NCBI GenBank assembly: GCA_030374805.1
Contig: JARGSG010000227.1
Span: 372,001-436,000, forward strand
Origin: Gracilaria gracilis
Lineage: Eukaryota > Rhodophyta > Florideophyceae > Gracilariales > Gracilariaceae
DNA length: 64,000 nt
Direction of reading: 5' to 3'
A program made the position numbers and the translations under genes. Position 1 is the first letter of the stretch. The number at the start of each line of letters is the position of its first letter. This document shows, in pieces, positions 41,278-51,484 of the stretch. The notes beneath the pieces are model-generated. The model did not search any database. It was not told the DNA's origin and saw only the letters and a program-made list of their open reading frames with translations.

Positions 41278-42162
41278 ATGTCAGAGGATTCCCCTCTGCT
41301 CCCATCGGCCGAATACGATGGAGATGACGCTCCAATTGAAGACACGTCCATGTCCAAATCATGGCGCGCCGTTGCGTTCGAGAACGTCGAAGGAACTATC
41401 GATTCTCCTCTGGAGTACCTCATTCTGCTTCTTATCTTCCTGAACGTCGTTTTACTTGCGGCCAGTACTCTGGTCGTGGACGAGAATTGCTTCGGCTCAA
41501 AATGTTTGCGCATGGGCGACAAGTATGAATCGTTCTTTGAACTGGCCGAGGCCATTTCTGTCTACATCTTTACCTTCGAATACGTTCTTCGTATCTGGGC
41601 GTGTGTAGAACAGCCTTCGATCCGAGCTAAAGGGCCTGTCAAGGGTCGTTTAGCCTACGCCTTCAGTTTCTTCCCGATCGTTGATTTTCTCTCTATCGCG
41701 CCGTACTGGGCGTTCATGATTGCCGGCGGAGAATCCCCCGATTTCACCACCGCTTTTCGAGTTTTCCGTCTCATTCGTTTGCTCAAGGCTGATAAATATC
41801 TGCGCGCCTTCTCACTCCTGGGCAAGGTGTTGGCCGAAAATGCTACTCTTTTGATTGCTTCTTCGTTCTACGCAGTGCTCATTTGGATCGTGAGTGCCAC
41901 TGGCTTGTACCTCGTTGAAATGGACAACCCTGCGCTGGGAAGACACTTCCAGTCTATTCCGCAATCACTGTTCCCAGTGTTGCTCATGTTGACGGGAGAG
42001 TTTCCCTTGGCCGACTTCTCCGCGTACGGACAAGTGATTGCTAGTGGTATTGCTGTGGTCGCTGTAGCTATTTTCGCTGTGCCTTCTGCGCTGCTGGCGT
42101 CCAGCTTCGTCAAGGCTATGCAGGAGTCGACTGGTCAGGAATTCACTGTCGAGGTGGGCTAA
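41278..42162 (+). CDS. Single-domain 6-TM voltage-gated-type cation channel with unusual pore
   Basis: 294 residues from ATG. Membrane segments: S1 about 45-63, S2 88-110, S3 127-147, S4 159-178 with spaced arginines (FRVFRLIRLLKADKYLRAF), S5 190-212, pore loop 225-250, S6 252-280. This is the Kv/ion_trans fold in its minimal form with short cytosolic ends and no assembly or cyclic-nucleotide domain. The pore reads LLMLTGEFPLADFSAYG, not the TVGYG of potassium channels nor TLESW of bacterial sodium channels. The acidic TGE could line the filter, so the ion carried cannot be predicted. An acidic N-terminal tail with a di-leucine (SPLLPS) suggests endosomal or vacuolar sorting. No break. Confidence 0.88.
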   Translation: MSEDSPLLPSAEYDGDDAPIEDTSMSKSWRAVAFENVEGTIDSPLEYLILLLIFLNVVLLAASTLVVDENCFGSKCLRMGDKYESFFELAEAISVYIFTFEYVLRIWACVEQPSIRAKGPVKGRLAYAFSFFPIVDFLSIAPYWAFMIAGGESPDFTTAFRVFRLIRLLKADKYLRAFSLLGKVLAENATLLIASSFYAVLIWIVSATGLYLVEMDNPALGRHFQSIPQSLFPVLLMLTGEFPLADFSAYGQVIASGIAVVAVAIFAVPSALLASSFVKAMQESTGQEFTVEVG

Positions 42163-42942
42163 TGAATGAGTCTTGTCGCGTCTTGATGCATATATTGTAT
42201 GCGTAAAAACCCAAGTAGAAACCGATGTGATGTCTTTATAGTTTTGTGTTGGTGAAATTTGTCTTCAACAAGCGGGAAAGTTTCTTTCATGTCACTTTCA
42301 TGAACTCGGACCTTGTGCCTTAAATGTGTGTAGGGGTTGGCGGCGTTTCAAATCATGTGGCCAAAACCACAACAATACTTGTAGTGACCACACTCGGTCA
42401 AAGAACAAATCTGCCAAGCGTCTTTTCGTGACCAAAACGGGTTTCTCGATAAGGGGAGTGGAATGTGTCTAGACGATAGTCTGGTGTAGGTGTCAAGTAG
42501 CGTCCAACAAGTTTTCGAAGACGTGGCTAGATACATGTACAGTATAGTGCGAGATTACTCTTGGTGAAGGACACATGTGTTGCTGAGTGGCTCGGCATGG
42601 TCTCCGTCAATGAAATTGCCAGAAACATTTGGCTTGGATCGAAAGAACGCGAGCGTCACTGAAGAGGGTCCGCAGACCCGAGCCTGCCTCGCTGTTGTTC
42701 CAGTTGACCCTAATCTCACATCTCCATCCATGGTTTTCTTAACGTGTGTTTAGCCATAAACCCCTAAACCCACCACAGCCATCACATGCGAGTAGCATGC
42801 AATGCTGTATTTCAACAAGTTGTCCGTGGTCAAACTAGTATTGGTGTCTGCAATCTAAATCTTCGTGATATTCTCGCTGTTCCGGCACTGTTGAGAGGAA
42901 AAACGGTTTGCAGCGGGCTGGTTTCGGAAAGGCTATCAACAT
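42163..42942. other. Intergenic, nothing recognised
   Basis: About 780 bases between convergent genes. No coding or RNA signal seen. Confidence 0.35.
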
Positions 42943-43824
42943 TCAAATGCCCTTCTGTTCCAATCGTTTCTTCATCTCTAGCAAAGCATTCCCAGCCGCG
43001 AGTTGCGCAATAGTACCTCCCTCATCCGCTTCGTCGTCCATGTCTTCAAACGCAAGACCATCTTCAGTCTGCTGATTAATACCAAGGCCCGCACAGTCGT
43101 CTTTGCATAAAGCCCTCGACTGCATACCGAGATACAGAGCATCCCTGACGTGTCCACTCACTTCAATCTCATCGGAATCGACGGTTTGCACGTCGTCATA
43201 CAAACTATCATCAATCTCTCCCAGTTCTGACTTCAGCAATACGTCGAAAATGCCATCACTCACTTCATCATAAACAGATCCGCATCGGTCACATGAGCGT
43301 TTCAGATAGCCCTTTGCCCTTCCACGGAGCAGAATTCCACCTTTTTCTTTTGAAGCAACCAACCACACTGTCACTTCTTCATCCTTAGCGCGGTCTTCAA
43401 TAGGCATGTGAACCGCTTCCAGTGATGTTGAATGTTTGCTTCTAGAGGTTCTTCCTCTGTTAGTTCGGGCTCTCAACATGTTATATGACATCTTTAGCGG
43501 TTGGCTTCCTTTTATTGATTGCTGAGGGGTTGTGGCTTTGTTTGTTGTTATACAATACGTTCTTGTTGACGGGGCTGCACGATATGTTCGGCATTTTGGG
43601 CGTTTGTAGCTAAGCTTCGGATGTTCTGCGTGGCGAGTGACGGGCAGTGGTGCGACGAAAGTAGCCACCCTGTCGCATTTATATGTCAGATGCATGTTCA
43701 TGGCTTCTACAGTGGCTGCAATATTGTATTGAAGATAAAACTTCCGCGGCAAACAGGACCGAGCGGGAGTTGGAGACGACGGCAGTCGCCAGATCATGCA
43801 TCTGCTCCATCTGGGATCACGCAT
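42943..43824 (-). CDS. DUF177 / YceD-family protein, probably plastid
   Basis: 293 residues from the first ATG; a second ATG at 43701 (MNMHLTYKCDRVATF) would also give a good plastid transit peptide and may be the true start. The C-terminal half is a DUF177 (YceD) domain: GILLRGRAKGYLKRSCDRCGSVYD with the C-x2-C pair, a central acidic strand region, DALYLGMQSRALCKDDCAGL with the C-x3-C pair, and the end NALLEMKKRLEQKG. The four cysteines form the expected metal site. In bacteria and plastids the family is linked to 23S rRNA accumulation and large ribosomal subunit assembly; in many bacteria it precedes rpmF. Divergent from RPS6, another ribosome-related gene, with 216 bases between starts. 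Confidence 0.83.
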   Translation of the reverse strand: MRDPRWSRCMIWRLPSSPTPARSCLPRKFYLQYNIAATVEAMNMHLTYKCDRVATFVAPLPVTRHAEHPKLSYKRPKCRTYRAAPSTRTYCITTNKATTPQQSIKGSQPLKMSYNMLRARTNRGRTSRSKHSTSLEAVHMPIEDRAKDEEVTVWLVASKEKGGILLRGRAKGYLKRSCDRCGSVYDEVSDGIFDVLLKSELGEIDDSLYDDVQTVDSDEIEVSGHVRDALYLGMQSRALCKDDCAGLGINQQTEDGLAFEDMDDEADEGGTIAQLAAGNALLEMKKRLEQKGI

Positions 43825-44040
43825 TTAAAAATTGTCCAATCAAAATATGGAAACTTTTTCAATTTTTTTGTTTTCCATTTTCATCGTCAGTCTGCGGGAC
43901 ATCGACGGCGACGGCGGGCTGCTTGTGCAGCTTGGTAGAAATCCGGCAGCAATCGCAGCGCGTTCTAGCTCTAGCAGGAAGCTTCATCCGCTTTCGTCTT
44001 CGAAGAAAGACAGCCTTGACGCTGTGACAGAACTGGCAAG

Positions 44041-44981
44041 ATGAAGGTAAGTTCACCGTCATCACCTCTTTCTCGAGATTAGACCTTCAGCGATGCGATC
44101 GCAGACACCAACTGTTTCAATAGCATTCGCAGTCGATCCACTACGAAATGCGCGTGCATCGCGTACGCTATCGTTCTATCGATGCTCGGCAATCCCTCTG
44201 ACCATTGAATTACTTCTTGCACCGCCTCTCATGGATCTGCATCAAACAGCTCAATCTTGCAGACCCGCAAACGGGTGCTCAGAAGCAAATCGACATCGAT
44301 GATGAAAAGAAGCTTCAACATCTCTACGACATGCGTCTCGCGCAAGAGATTAAGGGTGAGGACCTTGGAGATGACTACAAGGGCTACATCTTCAGGATCA
44401 TGGGTGGTCAGGACAAGCAAGGTTTCGCAATGAAGCAGGGCGTTCTCACCCCGAATCGTGTGCGCCTTCTCATGGACAGGGGTGTTTCTGGATGTCGCGG
44501 CTACGGAATGCGAAAAGGTGAGCGCAAACGCAAGAGTGTACGTGGTTGTGTCATCTCTCATCAGATCTCTGTGCTCAACCTCCTTGTAGTCAAGAACGGG
44601 GAGGCTCAGATCGCAGGCCTCTCAGACCGTAACCTTCCGCGTCGTCTTGGACCGAAACGTGCGTCGAAGATTCGCAAGCTGTTCAATCTTACCAAGAGTG
44701 ATGACGTGCGCAAATACGTTATCCGTCGTGAGATTCCTGTGAAGGAGGGAGCCAAGGATGGTGCCAAGCCCAAGTCGAAGGCTCCGAAGATCCAGAGACT
44801 TGTAACACCGCTTACCATTCATCGTAAGCGTCGGAGGTACGCGCTCAAGGTTGCCGCTATTAAGGCCTCTAAGGCGGCTGCGGCTGAATATGAGAAGCTC
44901 TTAGCACAGCGAAACGCGGAAGCTCGTGTGAGTCGTAAGACCTCGCTTTCTAAGAGACGCTCGACTAAGGCTGATCATTAA
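44041..44981 (+). CDS. RPS6: Cytosolic ribosomal protein eS6, two exons
   Basis: Exon 1 is only ATG-AAG (44041-44046). A 203-nt intron (44047-44249, GTAAGT...ACAG) separates it from exon 2 (44250-44981). Together they give 245 residues beginning MKLNLADPQTGAQKQIDIDDEKKL, matching [21 protein letters not shown] of human S6. Conserved blocks follow: GGQDKQGFAMKQGVLTPNRV, GERKRKSVRGC, RRLGPKRASKIRKLFNL and APKIQRLVTPLTIHRKRRR. The basic C-terminal tail ends RKTSLSKRRSTKADH, with serines placed like the S6-kinase sites of other eukaryotes. An intron directly after the first codons is common in ribosomal protein genes of intron-poor genomes. Confidence 0.95.
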
Positions 44982-45566
44982 GTAAAATTGAAGATGGTGT
45001 CACACGGCGTTTGCCTGAACTTTCTACTGTCCCCTTAGAAAGGATCAAGTATACTGCATTCGCCTATACTCACGTGGCAAACGAGCAGAAGTTGTGTAAC
45101 GCCGTTGCACCACGAAGGACAATTGATAATAGCTCAGCGCTGTGATTCGAATGCTATTCCGCGCTATTCGTAAAGATTGTGATGTGGCAGTGTGCGCTTG
45201 ATGGAAGGAAACCCTATATAGTTTTAGTGGTTATGAGCGGATTCTTGAGCGAAGTAGACAAGATAAGCGAGTCTTGGTTTGATGCTATATGTCGATTGAA
45301 TGTGTTCTCTAGTACGAGTGACGAACTAGCGATGACTGATGTGAGAGGATTTGTGTTTCTAGAAAGCGCCTTTCGATAAGGTCATGAAGACCATTTGGCA
45401 ATTGAGCTTGGTTGTTGAGTTATTCATGGTTGGTTTGCTCGTTTTGGATTGCGCCACCAGCTTTTCTTTCTCAGCGGCCTGCTTAGAAGATGTTGCAGTC
45501 CAAGGCTGTTATGTGTGGTATTACACAGAGTGGATGGGCGGCAATAAAGAAAGTAGGCGGTGATTG
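44982..45566. other. Intergenic, nothing recognised
   Basis: About 585 bases between convergent ends of RPS6 and the two-TM gene. No supported feature. Confidence 0.35.
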
Positions 45567-45986
45567 TCATCTTGTAAACGAGAGCGGTAAGACCTGTTTC
45601 CGCCGAAGAATAGTTGTTTTTCGCCATGCTATGAAAGCATGCTTCACCGAAGGGAACACTGCGAAAACGGCGATGACGGCAAATAAGGAAGCAGTTTGCC
45701 AGCATGAAGCAGTAGCCTCTTCCATGTTGCCATGAAACCCGAAAAAGGCGTAGCGCGCACTGAACAGAAAGGCGAGAATTGAGAAACTCAGCACGCCTAG
45801 TAGACTGACGATCAACAACGCTCCACGAAAGGCGCTCATGTTGGACGACGGCGCTTCTTCGAGCGTGGGTTTCCGTCGCTCAGGGGTTTCACCTCCATTT
45901 GAAAGAGATCGCTGACGAATGCCAGTATGACCAGATACGTTTCTATCGTTCGTCCTTACCGGTATAGCTGTGCCGCCCGGCTGCAT
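45567..45986 (-). CDS. Small two-TM membrane protein, unknown
   Basis: 139 residues from the first ATG (MQPGGTAIPVRTND; the longer frame opens on GTG). About 50 polar residues rich in Arg, Ser and Pro precede two hydrophobic segments (ALLIVSLLGVLSFSILAFLF and TASLFAVIAVFAVFPSVKHAFIAW), joined by a short loop (SARYAFFGFHGNMEEATASC) and followed by a basic tail (RKTTILRRKQ). The basic ends suggest both face the same side. I do not recognise the family. The clear membrane pattern in ordinary-GC DNA supports a real gene. Confidence 0.55.
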   Translation of the reverse strand: MQPGGTAIPVRTNDRNVSGHTGIRQRSLSNGGETPERRKPTLEEAPSSNMSAFRGALLIVSLLGVLSFSILAFLFSARYAFFGFHGNMEEATASCWQTASLFAVIAVFAVFPSVKHAFIAWRKTTILRRKQVLPLSFTR

Positions 45987-46686
45987 TTGGGACTGCTCGG
46001 TGCAGAAGCCACGAGGCGTAATCTGCCGCACAACGACTGCGAAAGCGTGCAGTTAGCGCAGAAATGACGACGATGCTGATAAGGACGCCGGGTCAATCAT
46101 GATGACGTACGGACAAGATGGATTTCGAAAGCTTACAGTCAGTTGCGTTGAAAGCCACACGTCGCACATGTGGACGACGTGTATAAGAGAGCACAATTGT
46201 GGCGGCAGCGTTGCGTGAGGTTACCGAAAACAGACGCGAATCCCATTCGGGTGGCCATGGAAACGGGCGGCGCTCAGCCGCACAAGCCCAACTTGTGCGC
46301 GTGCCATTGGCCAACGCCGCCGAACTGCAGATCTTGTGCGCCGCGTCGAGCGCACATGGCGCCTTAAGACGTAATGGGCGGTGGGCGCGGCCGCAGGTAT
46401 ATCCGCCGTGCTGAATGCTTGAGCATCTGCTGTGTGTGATACGCCTCCCCACTGAGAGTCCCCAGTCCGCGCGCCGCCGTCGCTTCACTTGCTTCGCTTG
46501 TTTGCCCACGTCATTCCACTTGCACCGTCGGTTCGAAGCGCATTTACGTCGTCCGAAGCACGCCCAAGTCGTTCCAAGTGCGTATCTGTAAGTCGTATAA
46601 CGCGTGAGTTCGCTTGCTATTCACACCCCAAGGGTGATAAACTATCACCGCCGCTGTTTGCTTGTGAATCTTAGCCTTCTTACGAG
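45987..46686. promoter_or_regulatory. Divergent spacer before the DMT gene
   Basis: About 700 bases between head-to-head genes. Moderately GC-rich around 46200-46420. No distinct element recognised. Confidence 0.35.
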
Positions 46687-47895
46687 ATGGTTGCTGCTTC
46701 GTTTGCGTTCGTCCGCGCCTCTTTGGTAACCCATTCGCTTCATCGAACCGTACCGGCATCGCTCATTCGCCACCGACCCTTCATCGTACAATCTCCATCC
46801 ATCGTCAATCGAGTCATCGTCCCGAAGCTCTCCGCCGCCGCGCAAGGCAATGCCGCCAGAGCGCGTCCGCTTCCGCTTCCGCAGCACTCCTCCTCCGTTC
46901 CGCTCTCAATCGGGCCTCTGAAGACCCAAGTTTCCCCCCGACTTCTTCTATGTCTCGTCCCTCTCATCATGGCCACCTTCCTCGCGTGCGCAAAGCTTCT
47001 CTACATTCTGCCGGTCGCTCTCTCCCCCGCCCATTTCAACGCTGCGCGTCTCGTCGTCGCGTCCTTATTCTTTCTTCCTGTGCTTCTTAGAGAAATTCCC
47101 AACATTCGATCCTCCCCACGTCCGACCATGCGCCTCCTTCGAGCGGGCTGCGAATTGGGCATTCTCATGTTCTTTGCCAACATCATGCAGATATTTGGAT
47201 TGCGGTATACGGACGCGTCCCGCGCTGCCTTCTTGCAGCAGATGTCCACCGTGCTAGTTCCACTGGCGGCTGCGGCATTGCGAATCGAGACTCTTACACC
47301 GCGCGTGTGTACCGGAGCTGCGTGTGCGCTTGGTGGCGTCGCGCTGCTTACGCTTACCGCCGCTCCTGCTGCTGCTGGTGCAGCGGCCGCTCTTCGGCCA
47401 CTTGGCGACTGTATGGAGTTGTTTTCGGCGGTCATTCTCACTGTGTTCATGTTGAGATGCTCCCATCACGCGAGAAGGACCAAGAAGAGTGGAGTACTTG
47501 TCGCGATGAAGGTTTGCACTCAGGCGGTGCTTTCGCTCGTATGGCTTGGAGGCAACGCCCTCATAAACAATGCCAGTTCGCTCAACGTCACATCTCTGGC
47601 GGCTACTGCGGCTTCGACCTCACTTGCGTGGACCCCTATGGCTATCTTTTTGAACGTGCTCCTCGTCCTTTGGGCTGGTGTGATTGTTAGTGCTGGCGTG
47701 TCTTGGTTGCAGACAATGGGCCAACAAGCAGTACCAGCATCTGAAGCGGCGGTTTTGTTTGCGGCACAACCTTTGTGGGCTAGTATTGTTGCGACGCTCA
47801 TGTTGGGTGAACGGCTTACGTCTCTCGGAATGGCGGGCGCGGGTATGATCGTGTCCGGTGCAGTTATCTCCAGTACTGGAAAGAAGAACAGCTGA
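46687..47895 (+). CDS. EamA/DMT-family transporter, probably plastid envelope
   Basis: 402 residues from ATG. The first about 90 residues are Ser/Arg/Pro-rich with almost no acids (ASFAFVRASLVTHSLHRTV), a plausible plastid transit peptide. Ten hydrophobic segments follow in two EamA halves: the first includes NAARLVVASLFFLPVLLREI and FGLRYTDASRAAFLQQMSTVLVPLAAA, the second GVSWLQTMGQQAVPASEAAVLFAAQPLWASIVATLMLGERL. The ASxAAxL--PLWA---LGE signature is typical of drug/metabolite transporters. The substrate cannot be told from sequence. Several plant relatives in plastids carry metabolites or are of unknown function. Confidence 0.85.
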   Translation: MVAASFAFVRASLVTHSLHRTVPASLIRHRPFIVQSPSIVNRVIVPKLSAAAQGNAARARPLPLPQHSSSVPLSIGPLKTQVSPRLLLCLVPLIMATFLACAKLLYILPVALSPAHFNAARLVVASLFFLPVLLREIPNIRSSPRPTMRLLRAGCELGILMFFANIMQIFGLRYTDASRAAFLQQMSTVLVPLAAAALRIETLTPRVCTGAACALGGVALLTLTAAPAAAGAAAALRPLGDCMELFSAVILTVFMLRCSHHARRTKKSGVLVAMKVCTQAVLSLVWLGGNALINNASSLNVTSLAATAASTSLAWTPMAIFLNVLLVLWAGVIVSAGVSWLQTMGQQAVPASEAAVLFAAQPLWASIVATLMLGERLTSLGMAGAGMIVSGAVISSTGKKNS

Positions 47896-50389
47896 CATGT
47901 TTCGTCGACGGTTTTGATCTTATTCTTTTTGTTATCCGATGTATCATAGTATGGGTATTGTGATACGTCTCATTACTTTATTTGGGGGGATGCTTTGGCC
48001 TCAGTTTGAAACGACTTGCTGTTTTGGCGATGCGAATGGTTATTACAGAGATGGCTACTCGTGATGTCTCTGTTCACTCCGTTCCTTGTATTTTCTCTTT
48101 CAGTCTCTTACACTACACGGCTTCTTTCGAATCCTACTACTTACTAACTTTGTCGAAACTGGTCTATCTTGCACTAATGTACCACTATGGTCGTGACTTA
48201 GTTGGAATGTGTTGACTGGTTGGGCGGATATGGTTGACTGGAATGTGTTTGGAACGCTTTAGATGGGGTGTGTTCGTTTATCTTGTTCTCTTGTACTAAT
48301 ACGTAGTTTGTCTTGGTTTGTGCTGTCCATAAATATTTAGTCAACAGTGAGATTTGAGTCAATGAATGTGATCTGCGGGTGCGATCAATCACGGTGCAGT
48401 TCTTTCTTTCGCTCTAATGTCTACTAGGAGCTCTTCAACTTTTTCTCTTTTTTCTCTTGAGAGCGCCAATAGCAGTGGGACATAGTGCAGTACTACACAG
48501 TATCTAAACAATCAAGCCAAACTGAGAACTTCTCCTAACGGGGAACACGTAAGGAGCAAGGATTCTTTGATCTTGTCCGCAATGACACACTGACGGTTGA
48601 AGAAACTGGGTAGAAGTCAATCTTGCATCTCTTTCCGTCTTTGTATACGTATGCCGGCCTAATTATCCCGTCTGGGTAGCGAAAATGAAGTCAACGCTGA
48701 GAGACTCGTGTCATTCTTTCGTTTCGACATTCTACTCATAGAACGCAGCACAAAAGGGAGAATAAAACAACAAACCAAAATGCAACGTGCCAAGACTCTT
48801 GGCCCAAGCGTATTCTTTAATGGCGCACTGGGCTAGACACTACCAACGCAACATGATCGTCACTCGTGGTGCTCTGGCTCGTCTTCACTCTTCTCGGATA
48901 AAACTTCAAACAGAGTATCCCTGAGACACACTCGTGACGAGAGTCTCGTCGTTTTGAATACCCCAAAGATCTTCCCTGCCTCTGTAGTATTATCTCTGGA
49001 CATTGTTTGGCACTCGTTCTGTTCTCTCGTTGGCGTTTGTGTTTAACTCCTTCTATACCTTGTTCAACTTGAATGGAACAAACTCCCCCTCAAAATCTAC
49101 ACCCGGATGCCCTCCATGAGACTTATTCCTTTTTATGAACAGCAGTTTTCTATTGCTACACTGCAATGAAGCTTAAAATGAAGCTTATCCTACAAAGGAA
49201 GGTCAAGACTTCTTGTGGCTCATGTCGAATCAGACTTCAAACCCACTGTTTTGCTGTGTGTGGCAGAGTTGCAACCAGCTCGCGTTGCCAAGCGTTCGTG
49301 AGGAGCCACCGACAGAAAACGTGTTCAGAATCCTTTACGCATTTATCCCACAGCTGCACCCGGAGCGTTTTGTCATCCAGATGTATCACATGCAAAAACA
49401 TTTGAAGTACAGTGAGTGTGAAGAAACCCCGCTCTGCTTTATCATATTACACGGTTGTTGGTGTCGAACGTGAACTCGTACGCTAAAGCATCCTGTATCA
49501 AAACTTGAAAGACGTTGACGAATAGAAATCAGGTCTTACATACTGCTACCCAATTCTGTAACGACTGCGTGATAAGCACGTTTCGTTTTCGATATCCCCC
49601 GCGATCGGTGCAATGTAATCCAGATAGAGGTTGCAAACGTTTCAGCAATCCCGGCCGGGGTTGCAGTCTTTGTGTTGGACCTACTGTACAGCTCCGGATT
49701 GCTTTCTTGGCAGGCGCGGTTGATGGCAAGTGCAATCGGTTGCAAGTTGCAAGTTGCAACACAACCTTGATTCTTAGAAAAACTCGATACATACTCGGTT
49801 TGCTTTGGTTCAAGGCTGAAGGGCATTGGCAATGCTTCAAACTTTTAAAGCGTTGCGTGTGTGTGTCTCTCTCTGACCCCTTGCCATAACCGCTCGGAGA
49901 AAACGCCACCAGTGCTGCTGAGCCGGTGCCAGGATGTTGATCTTGCTGTTGGAGAGAGCCGGTAAACTTTACTGTACCGTTGCATCTACACTTGGTAGCG
50001 TTGTGGACAGCAGAAGAATGTTACGAACTTTGCCGTTGGGTAACTTCTAGAGATAATACAGATGGGTATCTAAATCGTGCCGTCAATTGTTACAACAATT
50101 CTAATTAGACGAGGACTGTCAAAGGCTGAAAGCCTCCCCTCTCGTTATTAGCTTTCGCATTCAACTCGTGCAACTCTGCAACCACCCCCGGCGCCCGACC
50201 CCAAAGTGACGCCATGCGGCGATCGGCTGCTCCGTTGAATACCTCGGGCGGTCGTGTCCTGGATTAACAAGCGACTGTCTTGATGATTCCCTGGGGTGAT
50301 CGGGGTCGAAAGTAACTTGCGATGGTGACGGGTTCTGTGGCGAGAACTGCGGGTAATCCTACCCCCTGAACTATCGCGCTCGACTCAAA
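47896..50389. other. Gene-poor stretch with weak exon-like and RNA-like signals
   Basis: About 2.5 kb without a supported gene. Plus-strand codons at about 49265-49400 read in a protein-like way (REEPPTENVFRILYAFIPQL) and end at a GTGAGT donor-like site, so one exon of an unrecognised gene is possible. A GC-rich patch at 50130-50390 contains short perfect hairpins (AGGCT-GAA-AGCCT and GTTCT...AGAAC) and may encode a structured RNA. None is firm. Confidence 0.35.
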
Positions 50390-50960
50390 TCATAGCACAA
50401 CTGGGTGGGGTTTCTCGACACCCTTGCTTTTCTTTCTGCTACGCAGCAATCTACTGGTGTCAATGCGTTTAACGACTTTCAGCTTTCCGGCAGCAATTCC
50501 AGATCCATCTTCCCCGCGTTGTTCTTGGTTGAAGGCGCATAAGGCAGATGATCTCCTTATGGGGATAGGCTTAAGCACTTCAAGGGTTGCGTCTTCTACA
50601 TCAAAGTCTGCGCCGCACACCAGCCAGGAGCAGCATAGCAAGCGCTCAGGTGCGCTTGCATCTTCCACTTCCACATTTTTCACCTTGTGAGCTGCGTCAC
50701 CCACTCCACTGCCATTTACACGTACCATCCCTTCTTCAGGGGACTTGTGGCTTTCTTCAGGGGACTTGTGACGCTGCGCTCCTTACCCTCTTTCTTACTG
50801 TGTGGATTGTCTCAACACATCTTCGCCATACGTCTCATCAGCCGTCTTCTGCGTGCATCCTCCTTGCTTGTGCCGTCACTTGGCGGCGCCGTACGCCCTT
50901 ACGCGCCCCGTCACCGTTCCCTTGCGCTCTTCCTTCCGAACGCTACTCGCTTCCATTCTT
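50390..50960 (-). pseudogene. Decayed N-terminal paralogue of the zinc-knuckle/V-PPase-like gene
   Basis: Minus-strand relic resembling residues about 130-260 of the protein encoded at 55478-59167. Shared landmarks in order: a V-E-x-E-x-A-S-x-PERL block (VEVEDASAPERL against VEAENASSPERL), then G-A-x-F-x-VE-x7-KP, then an ID-x3-LLR/MLR-x3-KSK/KSS block just before a stop, where the first membrane segment of the large gene would begin. Nucleotides near 50870-50915 match the start of the large gene around 59035-59090 (GGCGCCGTAC core). The zinc knuckles are not visible. A 21-nt in-frame tandem repeat (50732-50770, KSPEESH) is specific to this copy. More diverged than the copy at 51485. Confidence 0.55.
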
Positions 50961-51484
50961 GCGATAGATAGTTTCCATTCCAAGTTTCGTTGCGATACGG
51001 GGATTTATTTCGTACCCGCCCCTGGCGCTTCCCTTCAAAATTTCAGGTTTGCTTCACACGGAAGTTCGAAGGTTATCAACGGAAAGTTGTGAACGTGTGG
51101 AAAGTTGTGGTACTCTACGAGGCATGCGAAAGAGCGTCATGACAGGTATGGTTGGTAAACATCACCACGAGAATGTTTGCAATCCTCTTACCCCGTTGCC
51201 TCCACGTTCCTCTGAATATGTCTTTTCCATTCCAGCCTCGGACAGGGGCTGATCATAATCACCGAAGTTTACTGGAAAGGAACACTATTTCGTCTTACCA
51301 GGCGGTTCCTCTTCTCGACATCATAACCATACCGTGGAATCCGTACCTGGTGTTCAGGCTTGGCGGCTTGTGTCTAGTCTCTTGCGTCAGCAACTCTTCT
51401 GCAAAGCTCCAACTCAACTACTTGCAGTAGAGCTTCAATTTTCACAAGTTTCGATTTGTACGCAAGCTCTATGTTCTAACGCTA

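Noticed and set aside
42755-42775. AAACCCCTAAACCC resembling telomere repeats
   Set aside because: Only two imperfect units, at a position far from any window end; chance is likely.
49075-49110. Minus-strand purine tract (TTGAGGGGGAGTTTG) like those before Copia 3' LTRs
   Set aside because: No matching LTR pair, target duplication or coding remnant found nearby; could be chance.
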